Positions 40,767 through 47,879 of a stretch of 47,879 nucleotides of DNA are shown one piece after another. Within the stretch, counting starts at the first letter, position 1; each line of letters opens with the position of its first letter. This stretch comes from Spirochaetales bacterium (GTDB lineage Bacteria > Spirochaetota > GWE2-31-10), in contig JAGANG010000080.1 of assembly GCA_017624275.1 (NCBI GenBank), positions 1 through 47,879 on the forward strand, written 5' to 3'. The notes under the pieces were generated by a model. It was given only the letters and a program-made list of their open reading frames with translations. It ran no database searches and had not been told where the DNA came from. The translations under genes were made by a program, and so were the position numbers.

Positions 40767-41594
40767 ATGATGTATTTTGAAAAATACGAAAATATCAGTT
40801 TCACAAACAATTTTGCATTTTGTAAGGTTTTGCAGAATGAGGAAATTTGCCGGGAAGTTATTGAGACGCTTTTGCACATTAAAGTCGGCAAGTTAAAGTA
40901 CAAGTCCCTTGAAAAGGAATTGAAGCTTGAAATCGATAAACGAGCTGTTCGGCTAGATGTATATGTTGCCGACAGCGACAGAGTTTTTGATCTTGAGATG
41001 CAGACGACGGATAACAAAAATCTTGATTGTCGAATGCGGTACTACCAGTCAATGATTGATGCGGAACTACTGGATAAAGGTGCGGATTTTACGGAACTGA
41101 AAGAATCAAATATCATCTTTTTTTGCACGTTTGACCCGTTTAAAAAAGGCTTACCACAGTACACTTTTTATAATACTTGTGAAGAATCACCGGAGCTTAA
41201 ACTTGATGACAAATGCAGAAAAATTGCCTACAATGTCAACGCTTTTAAGAAAGTCGGTGACGAAAAGGTTCGAAAATTGTTAGAATTTATATCGACCGGC
41301 AAAAGTGAAACGTCACTGACAAATAAAATCAGTAATGAATTAAGACGAGTTCAAGGTAACGAGGAATGGAGGGCTGAATATATGACACTGGAAATGTTAA
41401 AGAAAGATACTTATGATTCCGGCTTTACCGCCGGACGAAATGAAGGAATAGCAATCGGCGAAGAACGTGGCATTTCGATGGGCGTACAACAAGCCAAGCT
41501 TGAAACAGCGAAAAACTTATTATCTATAGGTTTGTCACAAGACCAGATTGCATCTGTTACCGGCTTGTCTATTGAAGAAATCGAAAAGTTATAA
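40767..41594 (+). CDS. Rpn-type PD-(D/E)XK nuclease-family protein, complete
   Basis: This 275-residue protein has the Rpn/transposase-like layout: an N-terminal NNFAFCKVLQNEEICREVIE, the nuclease core with RLDVYVADSDRVFDLEMQTT (Asp about 61, Glu-x-Gln about 75-77), MRYYQSMIDAELLDKGADFT, ESNIIFFCTFDPF, and a C-terminal helix with GISMGVQQAKLETAKNLLSI and a closing LSIEEIEKL. The family cuts DNA and promotes recombination in Escherichia coli; many genomes carry numerous copies. Two further partial copies lie in this window. GAGGAATGAGAA precedes the ATG. Confidence 0.88.
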   Translation: MMYFEKYENISFTNNFAFCKVLQNEEICREVIETLLHIKVGKLKYKSLEKELKLEIDKRAVRLDVYVADSDRVFDLEMQTTDNKNLDCRMRYYQSMIDAELLDKGADFTELKESNIIFFCTFDPFKKGLPQYTFYNTCEESPELKLDDKCRKIAYNVNAFKKVGDEKVRKLLEFISTGKSETSLTNKISNELRRVQGNEEWRAEYMTLEMLKKDTYDSGFTAGRNEGIAIGEERGISMGVQQAKLETAKNLLSIGLSQDQIASVTGLSIEEIEKL

Positions 41595-41650
41595 AAAGCA
41601 AAAAGGAGAAAAGAAACGCCGCTCCGTTTCCCATAGAATGGAGTTTTAAT

Positions 41651-41685
41651 AAAAAAAGTGTACTCTGTAACAGAAGTACACTTTC
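41651..41685 (-). terminator. Terminator after the LPP20 lipoprotein gene
   Basis: AAAGTGTACT pairs with AGTACACTTT around CTGTAACAG-type sequence. On the minus strand seven T residues follow, so it ends the minus-strand envelope operon. It also faces the end of the Rpn gene on the other strand. Confidence 0.85.
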
Positions 41686-41704
41686 TAACCATCAAAACAA
41701 AAGA

Positions 41705-42322
41705 TTATTCTTCTGCATATTGTGGTTGTGCTTTAAATTCTGGATCAGACCATTTGATTTTTGAAAGTTCAGCTTCCAATTCTTCAAAATCTTTTTCTGC
41801 CTGCATTTCAGCAAAAGCAGCTTTGTTTTCTTTCATTGTTTCACTGATTCTTTTTCCCAAGTCAGAAACTTTCAACAATACATAAACTTCGTAAGCGTCT
41901 GTATTTCCGTCGCCGTCATTGTCAAGCTCATAAATTTCTTGTTGTACAAGTGTAGAACCTGAAAGTGTTGCTGCTGTTAAAGATTTTGAAACACTTGCTG
42001 ATAATTCTGTAGCTACACTTGCATTTACAGTTCCGGCTTCTTTCATGTGGTCTTTAATCATGTTTGCTACAGTTCTTTCTACAACGCTTGATAATTCGTT
42101 ACGTGCTCTGTTTTTTGCAACATCCAATGCCAACGCCATGCTTGATTTTGTAGCACTGTGAGTAGCAAAAACTGCATTTTCTTCTTGTGGTGGATTATTG
42201 AACCAAAAAGGTACGTCCATTTTTTTCTTTGAACTTTTTCCTTTTGTCTGTGCCGAACTTCCGCAGCTGCACAAAGCCAATGCTGAAACAACTGCAACTA
42301 AAATCATCATAATTCTTTTCAT
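41705..42322 (-). CDS. LPP20-family lipoprotein
   Basis: This 205-residue protein has a lipoprotein signal peptide (MKRIMMILVAVVSALALCSC, with Cys at position 20 or 18) and an LPP20-like domain: VPFWFNNPPQEENAVFATHS (about 37-56), LALDVAKNRARNELSSVVER (about 64-83), then helices and a YEVYVLLKVSDLGKRIS strand. The tail is acidic. LPP20 domains occur in Helicobacter Lpp20 and flagellar FlgP, as outer-membrane-linked assemblies. It may sit on the periplasmic face with the CsgG-like proteins encoded upstream. AAAGGAG precedes the ATG. Confidence 0.8.
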   Translation of the reverse strand: MKRIMMILVAVVSALALCSCGSSAQTKGKSSKKKMDVPFWFNNPPQEENAVFATHSATKSSMALALDVAKNRARNELSSVVERTVANMIKDHMKEAGTVNASVATELSASVSKSLTAATLSGSTLVQQEIYELDNDGDGNTDAYEVYVLLKVSDLGKRISETMKENKAAFAEMQAEKDFEELEAELSKIKWSDPEFKAQPQYAEE

Positions 42323-42368
42323 ATATTAACTCCTTTATTTTGAAAAAAAATTATTCCTTTATATAGGG

Positions 42369-42425
42369 GGACAAGGAAACTGTCGGTTAGTGAGTAAAGT
42401 CGAACTACAGACAGCTTTCTTTGTC
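42369..42425 (-). promoter_or_regulatory. Long imperfect hairpin between lipoprotein genes
   Basis: GACAAGGAAACTGTC (42369-42383) and GACAGCTTTCTTTGTC (42410-42425) form a stem with one bulge on both strands. It lies after the CBM26-like lipoprotein and before the LPP20 gene; no T-run follows on the minus strand, so it may be an mRNA-processing or attenuating structure. Confidence 0.45.
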
Positions 42426-42470
42426 TAAAGTACAAATTGTCTATGCAGACAATATGTTTCTATAATTGTA

Positions 42471-42956
42471 CTATCTCCAATAACCATTTATACAATTCAA
42501 ATTAATTATTGTACCGTCATCACCAGGTTTTTCTTCTATACTTGTATCTGTTGCTATAAAATCGCCATTTCTTGTGTTTAAATCCCTGGTTTGATAGTAT
42601 GTTCCATCATAACTTCTAACGGTAAAAATTACATTCGAATAATTTACCGTCGCTTCGTACCAGCCAGTTCCCAAGTGATTCATTATCTCGCCTGGAAATT
42701 CAGCATTTGTCTCTCCATAATCCCATGAGTATACGTAAACTAAATCTGGCTCAGAAAGTTCTTCTACGTCTCCAGGATAAAAATAAACGGTATACGAGTT
42801 TTGATAGTTATCTTGTGAACTATTTTGTGAATTTGACTGCGTATTTCCGGAGGATGTATTCCCTTCGTACATCTCGATACAACCGGCTTCTTCATAAAAA
42901 TCACCGCAACTAAACATTGTGAATATTGTTATTAAAAAAATTGCTAATCTTTTCAT
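42471..42956 (-). CDS. Lipoprotein with CBM26-like starch-binding domain
   Basis: The start was placed at ATG 42956-42954, with GAGGAG nine bases upstream; an ATG 33 bases earlier overlaps the previous gene. The 161-residue product has a lipobox (LITIFTMFSCG), a Ser/Asn/Gln-rich linker, and a C-terminal domain: YTVYFYPGDVEE, VYVYSWDYGETNAEFPGEIM, a GTGWYEATVNYSNVIFTVRS strand pair, and DLNTRNGDFI. This order is that of CBM26/starch-binding family modules. It would display a glucan-binding surface. It lies between the CsgG-like genes and the LPP20 gene. Confidence 0.6.
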   Translation of the reverse strand: MKRLAIFLITIFTMFSCGDFYEEAGCIEMYEGNTSSGNTQSNSQNSSQDNYQNSYTVYFYPGDVEELSEPDLVYVYSWDYGETNAEFPGEIMNHLGTGWYEATVNYSNVIFTVRSYDGTYYQTRDLNTRNGDFIATDTSIEEKPGDDGTIINLNCINGYWR

Positions 42957-42976
42957 ATTTTCATTCTCCTCTAACT

Positions 42977-44014
42977 TTAGAAACTGCAACCGAATGCGAT
43001 TTCTAGTTTTCTGTCCTCACCGTTGAATCCGCCGGTAGAAGAAATGCGCGGAGTAAATGACTTGTTACCCGTGATTTTTGTATAAATACTTTTAGTCTTT
43101 CCGGTAATTATGAACGGCCATGATGACATGGCTACTAAAGGAAGACCGACAGCAAGGAGCGTTGGTAAACCTATACAAAGAAGAATAAATCCTTCAAACC
43201 AGTAAGGGGAATCATAATCATCATAGTGACTGTTATATTCTTCATAGTCATAACACCAGCCCCCAACACCTGTCATTATTATTCCGGCAAGTGTACAAAC
43301 TCCGCCGACAGTTGCCATTGCAATTCCGGCACCGAGATATTTTTTGTACATATTATGAACACTGAAAGTGTCCTGAGGGTCTATTCCCCATTTTTGTTGA
43401 AAGAATTTCTCAAGGAATTTCTTATCTGAATATGACAAGGTTGTATCTCTGTATTCTTTAGAAACCGAAAAATCTATTGTCGATGATTGATTTGTTTGAT
43501 TATCTGAATTACTTGCATAATTTTGACTGTCCGGTGTGTCAGAAGATGAAAGTCTTCTTGCAATATCTTCTACTGCAGTCAATAATTCTTCTTGTTTTTT
43601 TATAAAATCTCTTTCTGCAAATTCTGCAATACCTGTTTTTACGTTGATACCGCGAATGTTTACTACAATTTGATTTGGTAAAGCTGTAATTATCCCGATT
43701 ACAACGACTTCTGCACCGGCGAGTTTACCGATTTCCATCGCACTTGATTCGTCAAAGTCGGCACCGCTTTGAAATTGTAATTCTTTCATTGCTTTATCAA
43801 GCTGTGCACGTTCTACGACTTGATATGTTCTACCTTTTATCAAACCTGTTGTAAAATTGTCTAATGCAACTTCCGCATACAAACGATCAAAGTTTGCACC
43901 TTTTACCGTAAACGGTAATATCGCCACACGTTTTCCCTGTGTCATTTCGTTGGCTCTTATTCCGGACATTACGCCCAGTAACATTGTGATTAATACAATT
44001 AGTTTCTTTTTCAT
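42977..44014 (-). CDS. CsgG-like outer-membrane protein, copy 1
   Basis: This 345-residue protein has a signal peptide (MKKKLIVLITMLLGVMSGIRA) and a CsgG-like N-terminal domain: KRVAILPFTVKGANFDRLYA, FTTGLIKGRTYQVVERAQLD, KAMKELQFQSGADFDESSAM, EIGKLAGAEVVVIGIITALP. The C-terminal half has two hydrophobic helices (ATVGGVCTLAGIIMTGVGGW and FILLCIGLPTLLAVGLPLVA) and ends in FGCSF. CsgG forms secretion pores in curli systems; here a pore role is inference, since the C-terminal half differs. Its first 160 residues are nearly identical to the gene at 44168-45547. Confidence 0.8.
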   Translation of the reverse strand: MKKKLIVLITMLLGVMSGIRANEMTQGKRVAILPFTVKGANFDRLYAEVALDNFTTGLIKGRTYQVVERAQLDKAMKELQFQSGADFDESSAMEIGKLAGAEVVVIGIITALPNQIVVNIRGINVKTGIAEFAERDFIKKQEELLTAVEDIARRLSSSDTPDSQNYASNSDNQTNQSSTIDFSVSKEYRDTTLSYSDKKFLEKFFQQKWGIDPQDTFSVHNMYKKYLGAGIAMATVGGVCTLAGIIMTGVGGWCYDYEEYNSHYDDYDSPYWFEGFILLCIGLPTLLAVGLPLVAMSSWPFIITGKTKSIYTKITGNKSFTPRISSTGGFNGEDRKLEIAFGCSF

Positions 44015-44082
44015 TATAATTTTTCTCCTTTATATATATGTTATGAGAGAGGGTAACTGTCCGGTCGTTTTATATTTGCCGT

Positions 44083-44147
44083 TATCTTGAACTTGTTTCA
44101 GAATTTGCAAAGAAAACCGGAGATTCCGAAACAAGTTCGGAATGACA
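44083..44147. repeat. REP-like inverted repeat between the two CsgG-like genes
   Basis: ATCTTGAACTTGTTTCAGAAT (read from 44084) and ATTCCGAAACAAGTTCGGAAT (44123-44143) form an imperfect inverted repeat around an 18-base centre. The GAAACAAGTTC word with AATGACA is a common REP-type motif in many bacteria. It lies where a transcript between the two genes could be processed or ended. Confidence 0.65.
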
Positions 44148-44167
44148 CTGATGTTTTCCCATCTTCT

Positions 44168-45547
44168 TTAAAAGCGATAACCGAATGCAATTTCTAATCG
44201 TTCATTTTTTCTGTCATAGCCGCCTGTAACGGAAGCACGTTGAGCAAATGATTTTTGCCCTGTGACTTTTGTGTAAACAACTTTAGTTTTATCTGCAATT
44301 ATGAACGGCCATGATGACATCACCAACATAGGAAGTCCTACGGCGAAAATTACAGGAATTCCGACAATACCGGTAATAAATGCAGGAGCAGTATTAGAAG
44401 ATACAGTATCCATTTGTTCTTCGTAGAATCTAAGTTCGTCTTCATTATGATTTCCATACCAATAGGCGTTACTATTTTTGATTCTATATATTTCGTCATC
44501 ATATACATGCCATGCAGTCTGACAGTAATTGCCGTAACAAAAGCCGGCGATTGTCATTGCAAGTCCTGCTACCGTAATGATACTTCCCATTGTCGCCAGT
44601 GCAGCTCCGGCTCCAATATGCTTTTTATAAATATCATGAACTTTTTGAGTGTCTTTTGGGTCTATATTCCATTTTTGTTGAAAGAACTTCACAAGGAATT
44701 TTTTTTCTGACTGCGACAACGGAACATTGCCGTATTCTTCAGAAATTGAAAAATCTACAGTTGATGCGTTTTTCTTTTTGCGTTGTGCTAATTCTATTTC
44801 TCGTTCAAAATCTGCTAACTCAGCTTCAAGCTCATCAGCAAATTGCATTTCAAGTCGTTTAGGCGATTCTTTTTTACGTTGCTTCGCCAGTTCTTTCTCG
44901 CGTTGTTTGACAAGTTCGGCTTCACGTTGCTTTGCCAATTCCATTTCTCTCTGTTTAGCAAGTTCTAGTTCTTGTTGTCTGGCTAATTCGGCTTCACGTT
45001 GTTTTGCAAGCTCCATTTCTCGTTGTTTGGTAAGTTCAGCTTCACGAGCTTGATTACTCGATTCAACAGATGATGAAAGTATCTTTGCGATTTTCTCTAC
45101 TGATGTCAGCAGTTCTTCTTGTTTTTTTATAAAATCTCTTTCGGCAAATTCCGCAATACCTGTTTTTACGTTGATACCGCGGATGTTTACTACAATCTGG
45201 TTTTTCAATGCGGTGATTATCCCGATTACAACAATTTCCGCACCGGCAAGTTTACCGATTTCCATTGCACTTGATTCATCAAAGTCAGCTCCGCTTTGAA
45301 ATTTCAATTCTTTCATTGCTTTATCAAGCTGTGCACGTTCTACTACTTTATATGCTCTACCTTGTATTAATGCTGTTGTAAAATTGTCATGTGCTACCTC
45401 AGCATACAAACGATCAAAATTAAAATTACCTTTTACTGTAAACGGCAATATCGCTACTCGTTTTCCTTCACTTGCAGAGTCGTTAGCAACAATATTGAAA
45501 ACCACTCCAATCAACACAGTGATTAGTAGAATCAATTTGTTTTTCAT
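44168..45547 (-). CDS. CsgG-like outer-membrane protein, copy 2, with 8-residue coiled-coil repeats
   Basis: This 459-residue paralogue of 42977-44014 has a signal peptide (KNKLILLITVLIGVVFNIVA) and the same CsgG-like domain: RVAILPFTVKGNFNFDRLYA, FQSGADFDESSAMEIGKLAG, FAERDFIKKQEELLTSVEKI. Residues about 168-260 are seven octads of the type KQREMELA, a long charged coiled coil not present in copy 1. A C-terminal helical/membrane half follows (ALATMGSIITVAGLAMTIAG) and ends RLEIAFGYRF. The coil could span the periplasm or lengthen a pore collar. It lies behind a T-tract promoter. Confidence 0.8.
   Translation of the reverse strand: MKNKLILLITVLIGVVFNIVANDSASEGKRVAILPFTVKGNFNFDRLYAEVAHDNFTTALIQGRAYKVVERAQLDKAMKELKFQSGADFDESSAMEIGKLAGAEIVVIGIITALKNQIVVNIRGINVKTGIAEFAERDFIKKQEELLTSVEKIAKILSSSVESSNQAREAELTKQREMELAKQREAELARQQELELAKQREMELAKQREAELVKQREKELAKQRKKESPKRLEMQFADELEAELADFEREIELAQRKKKNASTVDFSISEEYGNVPLSQSEKKFLVKFFQQKWNIDPKDTQKVHDIYKKHIGAGAALATMGSIITVAGLAMTIAGFCYGNYCQTAWHVYDDEIYRIKNSNAYWYGNHNEDELRFYEEQMDTVSSNTAPAFITGIVGIPVIFAVGLPMLVMSSWPFIIADKTKVVYTKVTGQKSFAQRASVTGGYDRKNERLEIAFGYRF
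44875..45046 (-). repeat. In-gene 24-bp tandem repeat (octads)
   Basis: About seven units of 24 bases encode eight-residue blocks such as EMELAKQR and EAELAKQR. The units differ at a few positions, so the array is older than the 171-bp repeat at 17574 but can still vary in copy number without breaking the frame. Confidence 0.85.
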
Positions 45548-45580
45548 GATTAAGTTTCTCCTTGCTTAAAATGTGAGAAT

Positions 45581-45608
45581 GTTGTAAAAAAAAAAAAAAA
45601 AATGTCAA
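45581..45608 (-). promoter_or_regulatory. Promoter of CsgG-like copy 2 with a homopolymeric T spacer
   Basis: On the minus strand a perfect TTGACA (45608-45603) is followed by 17 T residues (45602-45586) and then ACAAC. Taking the last T into the -10 box gives TACAAC (45586-45581), four of six matches, at 16-base spacing. The tract length thus sets -35/-10 spacing directly. The ATG lies about 30 bases downstream with AAGGAG. Confidence 0.8.
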
Positions 45609-45639
45609 CTTCTTAATAAGAAATTAGGAGGCTTCCGCT

Positions 45640-47400
45640 ATGAAGAAGCGTATTTTTGTATTTTCAATGATTTTTGCGGCAATAATTCACGCCCGGGCGG
45701 CGAATTACCCCGACTGGCTCAAAAAACCGCCGGTTTCGCAATATAAAATTTATGCGTCCGGTATCGCCGGGAAGCGTAACGCCGCGGCGAATTTGGCAAG
45801 GGCTGAGCTGTCTCGTGTGGTTACCGTGCGTATTTTGAACTGCATGGAAGAAATGGAACGGGAACTTACCGGCTCGGTCGACGGCGAATATGACGGCGAC
45901 ATGGTCAAGGCGATGTCGAAACATGTTTCGTCTACCGTGCTGAAACATTCTAAGGTCGAAGATGTTTTTCAGGACAGGGGAAACTTCTATGTGCTCGTTT
46001 CTATCGATTTGGCTGATTTGCAAAGTTTCGGCGGGCAAAATCTTAATAAGGCAGTAGCGAAAATCAACACATCGCCGGTTTCGCCGGTAAAAGAAAAGGG
46101 CGTAGTGACAGATATTCAGTCTCATGAACGCCCGGCGGAAGTTCAGGTGTCGGAAAGTAAACCTTATTGGCTTACGAAATTCCCGGCTGTAGACGGTTAT
46201 TATACAGGTATCGGTGAAGGTTCTACTTTGCAAACAGCACAATCTCAGGCTATTTCAATGATTGCTTCTCAGATTAATGTGAAAATAAAAAGTGAAAATA
46301 CCAGCCTACTTGAAGATATTAACGGAAAATCTACAGACGCATTTTCTGAAGTAATAGAATTGTCTTTGATGAATGAACTGGATGATTTGGAATTTATGGG
46401 GGCGTACAAGTCGCCGGACGATGTTTATTCCGTGTATTATCGGCTGAATATTGCTCAATATCGTGCTAAACAGAATGAAAAAAAGCAAACAGCCGTAAAG
46501 AAAGCTCTCAATTTTTATCGGGAATCTAAGTCGGCTAGAGATGCGGCTTTGCAATTAAAATATTTGCTATCGGCGTATAAAGAAATTCTTTTGTATGTAA
46601 ATGAAGATTTGACTGCTCAAATCGACGGGAAAAATGTTGCATTACAGACTGTTCTTTTTGCAGAAATTCAAAATTATATCGGCAATATAAGAATCGAAGC
46701 TGTTTCTTTACCAGCTAAAAGTTCGACACTTGACGAAAGTTTAAAGACCGCCGTGTTGAAAGTTTTTTACGGTAACGCCGGCAGTCCGTTGAAGTCATTT
46801 CCGATGAAAATCGCTAATAAAGATAATCGCCTCAAGATAAAAGGACAGAATTTGACTGATAACAGCGGAAATATTACGTATTCAATCAAACATTTCGGTG
46901 CTTCCGGTGTGAAAAGTTTTTCCGTAACGCCAGATTTGACTTCATTTTTAAGCAATTATGAAGAAAACGGTTTTTTAATGTCGCAACTTTCATCTTTTGC
47001 CTTGCCGGAATTTTCTGTCCGATTGGAAACTACACGGCCGGCTTTTGCTGTCCGTTTGGTACTTTCAGAAGATTTGAAACAGAAGATTTCCATTAAAAAG
47101 CAAATCCAAACGGGTATCAAAGACTTTTTGGAAAATGAATTCAACGCCGCCGTTGCAGAAAACGGAGCTGATTATACAGCAAAATTTTATATCGAATCAG
47201 AAAACTTAACGTCGGATTATTCCGGACAATATTTTGTCAAACTGTCTTTATCCGGCGAGGGAGTCAATTCTAAAGACGGCAGCGAAATATTTTCATTTAC
47301 GCTTCCTCCGGTAAAAGGCGGCGGAACAAGTGAGTCTGTAGCGTTACAAAAAGCAGTTGAAAATTTAATGAAAGAGCTTGCGAAGGTTGAAATAGACTAA
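45640..47400 (+). CDS. Double LPP20-like secreted protein
   Basis: This 586-residue protein has a signal peptide (MKKRIFVFSMIFAAIIHARA) and two LPP20-like units: YPDWLKKPPVSQYKIYASGI with NLARAELSRVVTVRI (residues 23-60), and SKPYWLTKFPAVDGYYTGIG with AQSQAISMIASQINVKIKSE (about 172-215). A helical linker and beta-rich C-terminal half follow, ending with KAVENLMKELAKVEID. No lipobox Cys is evident, so it may be periplasmic. It is divergent from CsgG copy 2. The first 560 bases are visibly richer in G/C than the rest. AGGAGG precedes the ATG. Confidence 0.75.
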   Translation: MKKRIFVFSMIFAAIIHARAANYPDWLKKPPVSQYKIYASGIAGKRNAAANLARAELSRVVTVRILNCMEEMERELTGSVDGEYDGDMVKAMSKHVSSTVLKHSKVEDVFQDRGNFYVLVSIDLADLQSFGGQNLNKAVAKINTSPVSPVKEKGVVTDIQSHERPAEVQVSESKPYWLTKFPAVDGYYTGIGEGSTLQTAQSQAISMIASQINVKIKSENTSLLEDINGKSTDAFSEVIELSLMNELDDLEFMGAYKSPDDVYSVYYRLNIAQYRAKQNEKKQTAVKKALNFYRESKSARDAALQLKYLLSAYKEILLYVNEDLTAQIDGKNVALQTVLFAEIQNYIGNIRIEAVSLPAKSSTLDESLKTAVLKVFYGNAGSPLKSFPMKIANKDNRLKIKGQNLTDNSGNITYSIKHFGASGVKSFSVTPDLTSFLSNYEENGFLMSQLSSFALPEFSVRLETTRPAFAVRLVLSEDLKQKISIKKQIQTGIKDFLENEFNAAVAENGADYTAKFYIESENLTSDYSGQYFVKLSLSGEGVNSKDGSEIFSFTLPPVKGGGTSESVALQKAVENLMKELAKVEID

Positions 47401-47411
47401 GCCAGACTTGC

Positions 47412-47463
47412 AAAAAAAGGAGCGAGAAACTTTCCTGTCGAAAGTTTTCTTCGCTCCTTTTTT
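47412..47463 (+). terminator. Terminator after the double LPP20-like gene
   Basis: GGAGCGA (47419-47425) pairs with TCGCTCC (47451-47457), and an inner GAAACTTTC with GAAAGTTTTC. Six T residues follow on the plus strand and seven T on the minus strand, so it can serve both the gene ahead and the convergent Rpn gene. Confidence 0.88.
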
Positions 47464-47470
47464 GTGGTGG

Positions 47471-47879
47471 TTAAAGTTTCTCTATTTCCTCGGGTGACAA
47501 GCCGGTACTGTTTATTATCAGATTGATTTCAATACCTGCAGATTTAAGGACTTTCGCAGTTTCAACAGCTTTTTGATGTGCACCTTGAGTAATACCGATT
47601 GAAATACCTTCTTCACGGGCTTCATTTTTCGCTTCTGCAATTCTTGTTGTATATGTCATATATTTACGTCTCGCTTCTCTGTTTTCTTTCAATTCGTTAA
47701 TTGAATTATCTATCTTTTCTGTTAATGTAGAATCTGCCGTTCCACGTCGAATATAATCATAGAATAACTTCAATTCCGGGTCAAGCAAAGACAAATCTTC
47801 TGCCGCTGTGTTTAGAAAAATTTTATAAGTTCCGTCGTTTAATAGTAATGGCGGATTGCACGTAAGACAAACATTTTCA
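47471..47879 (-). CDS. Rpn-type PD-(D/E)XK protein, N-terminus cut by window edge
   Basis: The minus-strand frame is open to the right edge. Visible sequence begins ENVCLTCNPPLLLNDGTYKI, continues FLNTAAEDLSLLDPELKLFY, then a helical middle (IDNSINELKENREARRKYM), ISIGITQGAHQKAVETAKVL and ends LSPEEIEKL. This is the C-terminal third of Rpn-type proteins. A Met at 47794 lies within the gene and is not the start. Bases 47806-47879 are identical to 31182-31255 in the decayed copy. The edge falls inside this repeat, so the contig or window may end because of it. Confidence 0.85.
   Translation of the reverse strand, partial: ENVCLTCNPPLLLNDGTYKIFLNTAAEDLSLLDPELKLFYDYIRRGTADSTLTEKIDNSINELKENREARRKYMTYTTRIAEAKNEAREEGISIGITQGAHQKAVETAKVLKSAGIEINLIINSTGLSPEEIEKL

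Noticed and set aside
40767..41594. Calling the Rpn gene an insertion sequence transposase with ends
   Set aside because: No terminal inverted repeats or target duplications are visible; the family acts as a nuclease without classical IS structure.
44875..45046. 24-bp repeats as a non-coding satellite
   Set aside because: They keep the reading frame and encode regular coiled-coil octads inside a clear gene.
44414..45053. Serine- and cysteine-rich plus-strand frames opposite CsgG copy 2
   Set aside because: They are the antisense of the octad repeats and have no ribosome sites or recognisable domains.

Overview
The window is a low-GC bacterial segment that looks like a treponeme or related gut spirochaete. 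This rests on gene content, not a database search: several LPP20-family and CsgG-like envelope proteins, Rpn-type PD-(D/E)XK genes, an indolepyruvate:ferredoxin oxidoreductase/phenylacetate-CoA ligase cluster, relaxed lipoboxes and a Gram-negative-style outer-membrane protein. Coding density is high, Shine-Dalgarno sites are strong, and many neighbouring genes overlap by ATGA or TAATG.

Region 1 (1-12149) is one end of a prophage or phage-derived integrative element, inserted at the 3' side of an initiator tRNA gene (12150-12222, minus). The tyrosine integrase (10887-12008) lies next to the tRNA. A plus-strand cargo gene with a transglutaminase/cysteine-protease motif (10281-10814) and an operator-rich control region (9970-10280) follow. 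A long minus-strand early operon then runs off the left edge: two small membrane peptides, a ribbon-helix-helix protein, a BRO-N-type antirepressor, an excisionase-like HTH, RecT, Gp157, many small unknown genes, a RuvC-like resolvase, an HD hydrolase and a ThyX-like protein. Two adjacent small genes (2506-3074) each carry one surplus A in an A-tract.

Region 2 (12344-23563) is host chromosome on the plus strand: a CapA-type protein, hisS, an unknown gene overlapping hisS, a Nudix hydrolase, a nucleosidase, an acidic tandem-repeat TPR protein, an outer-membrane beta-barrel candidate, a degenerate lytic transglycosylase-like protein, and iorA-iorB.

Region 3 (23663-30101) holds a phenylacetate-CoA ligase and ACT-domain protein, then a riboflavin operon (ribD, ribE, ribBA, ribH) plus a PflX-like radical SAM gene. 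The riboflavin operon has a clear promoter, an FMN riboswitch and an expression-platform terminator.

Region 4 (30102-31442) is a repeat and accessory patch: a DUF2281/PIN toxin-antitoxin pair between two copies of a two-hairpin dispersed repeat, plus a decayed Rpn fragment.

Region 5 (31463-40365) has a minus-strand pair, a DUF697 membrane protein and a TPR-Clp AAA+ fusion. Divergent from it are a cyclic-nucleotide-binding protein, a ROK sugar kinase, an exopolyphosphatase and polyphosphate kinase, which suggests a phosphate/energy-reserve group.

Region 6 (40366-47879) carries a third repeat copy, a full Rpn gene and an envelope locus: an LPP20 lipoprotein, a CBM26-like lipoprotein, two duplicated CsgG-like proteins and a divergent double-LPP20 protein. 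The promoter of the outer CsgG-like gene has a -35/-10 spacer made entirely of T residues, a strong phase-variation candidate. The window ends inside another Rpn gene that shares a 74-base identical block with the fragment in region 4.
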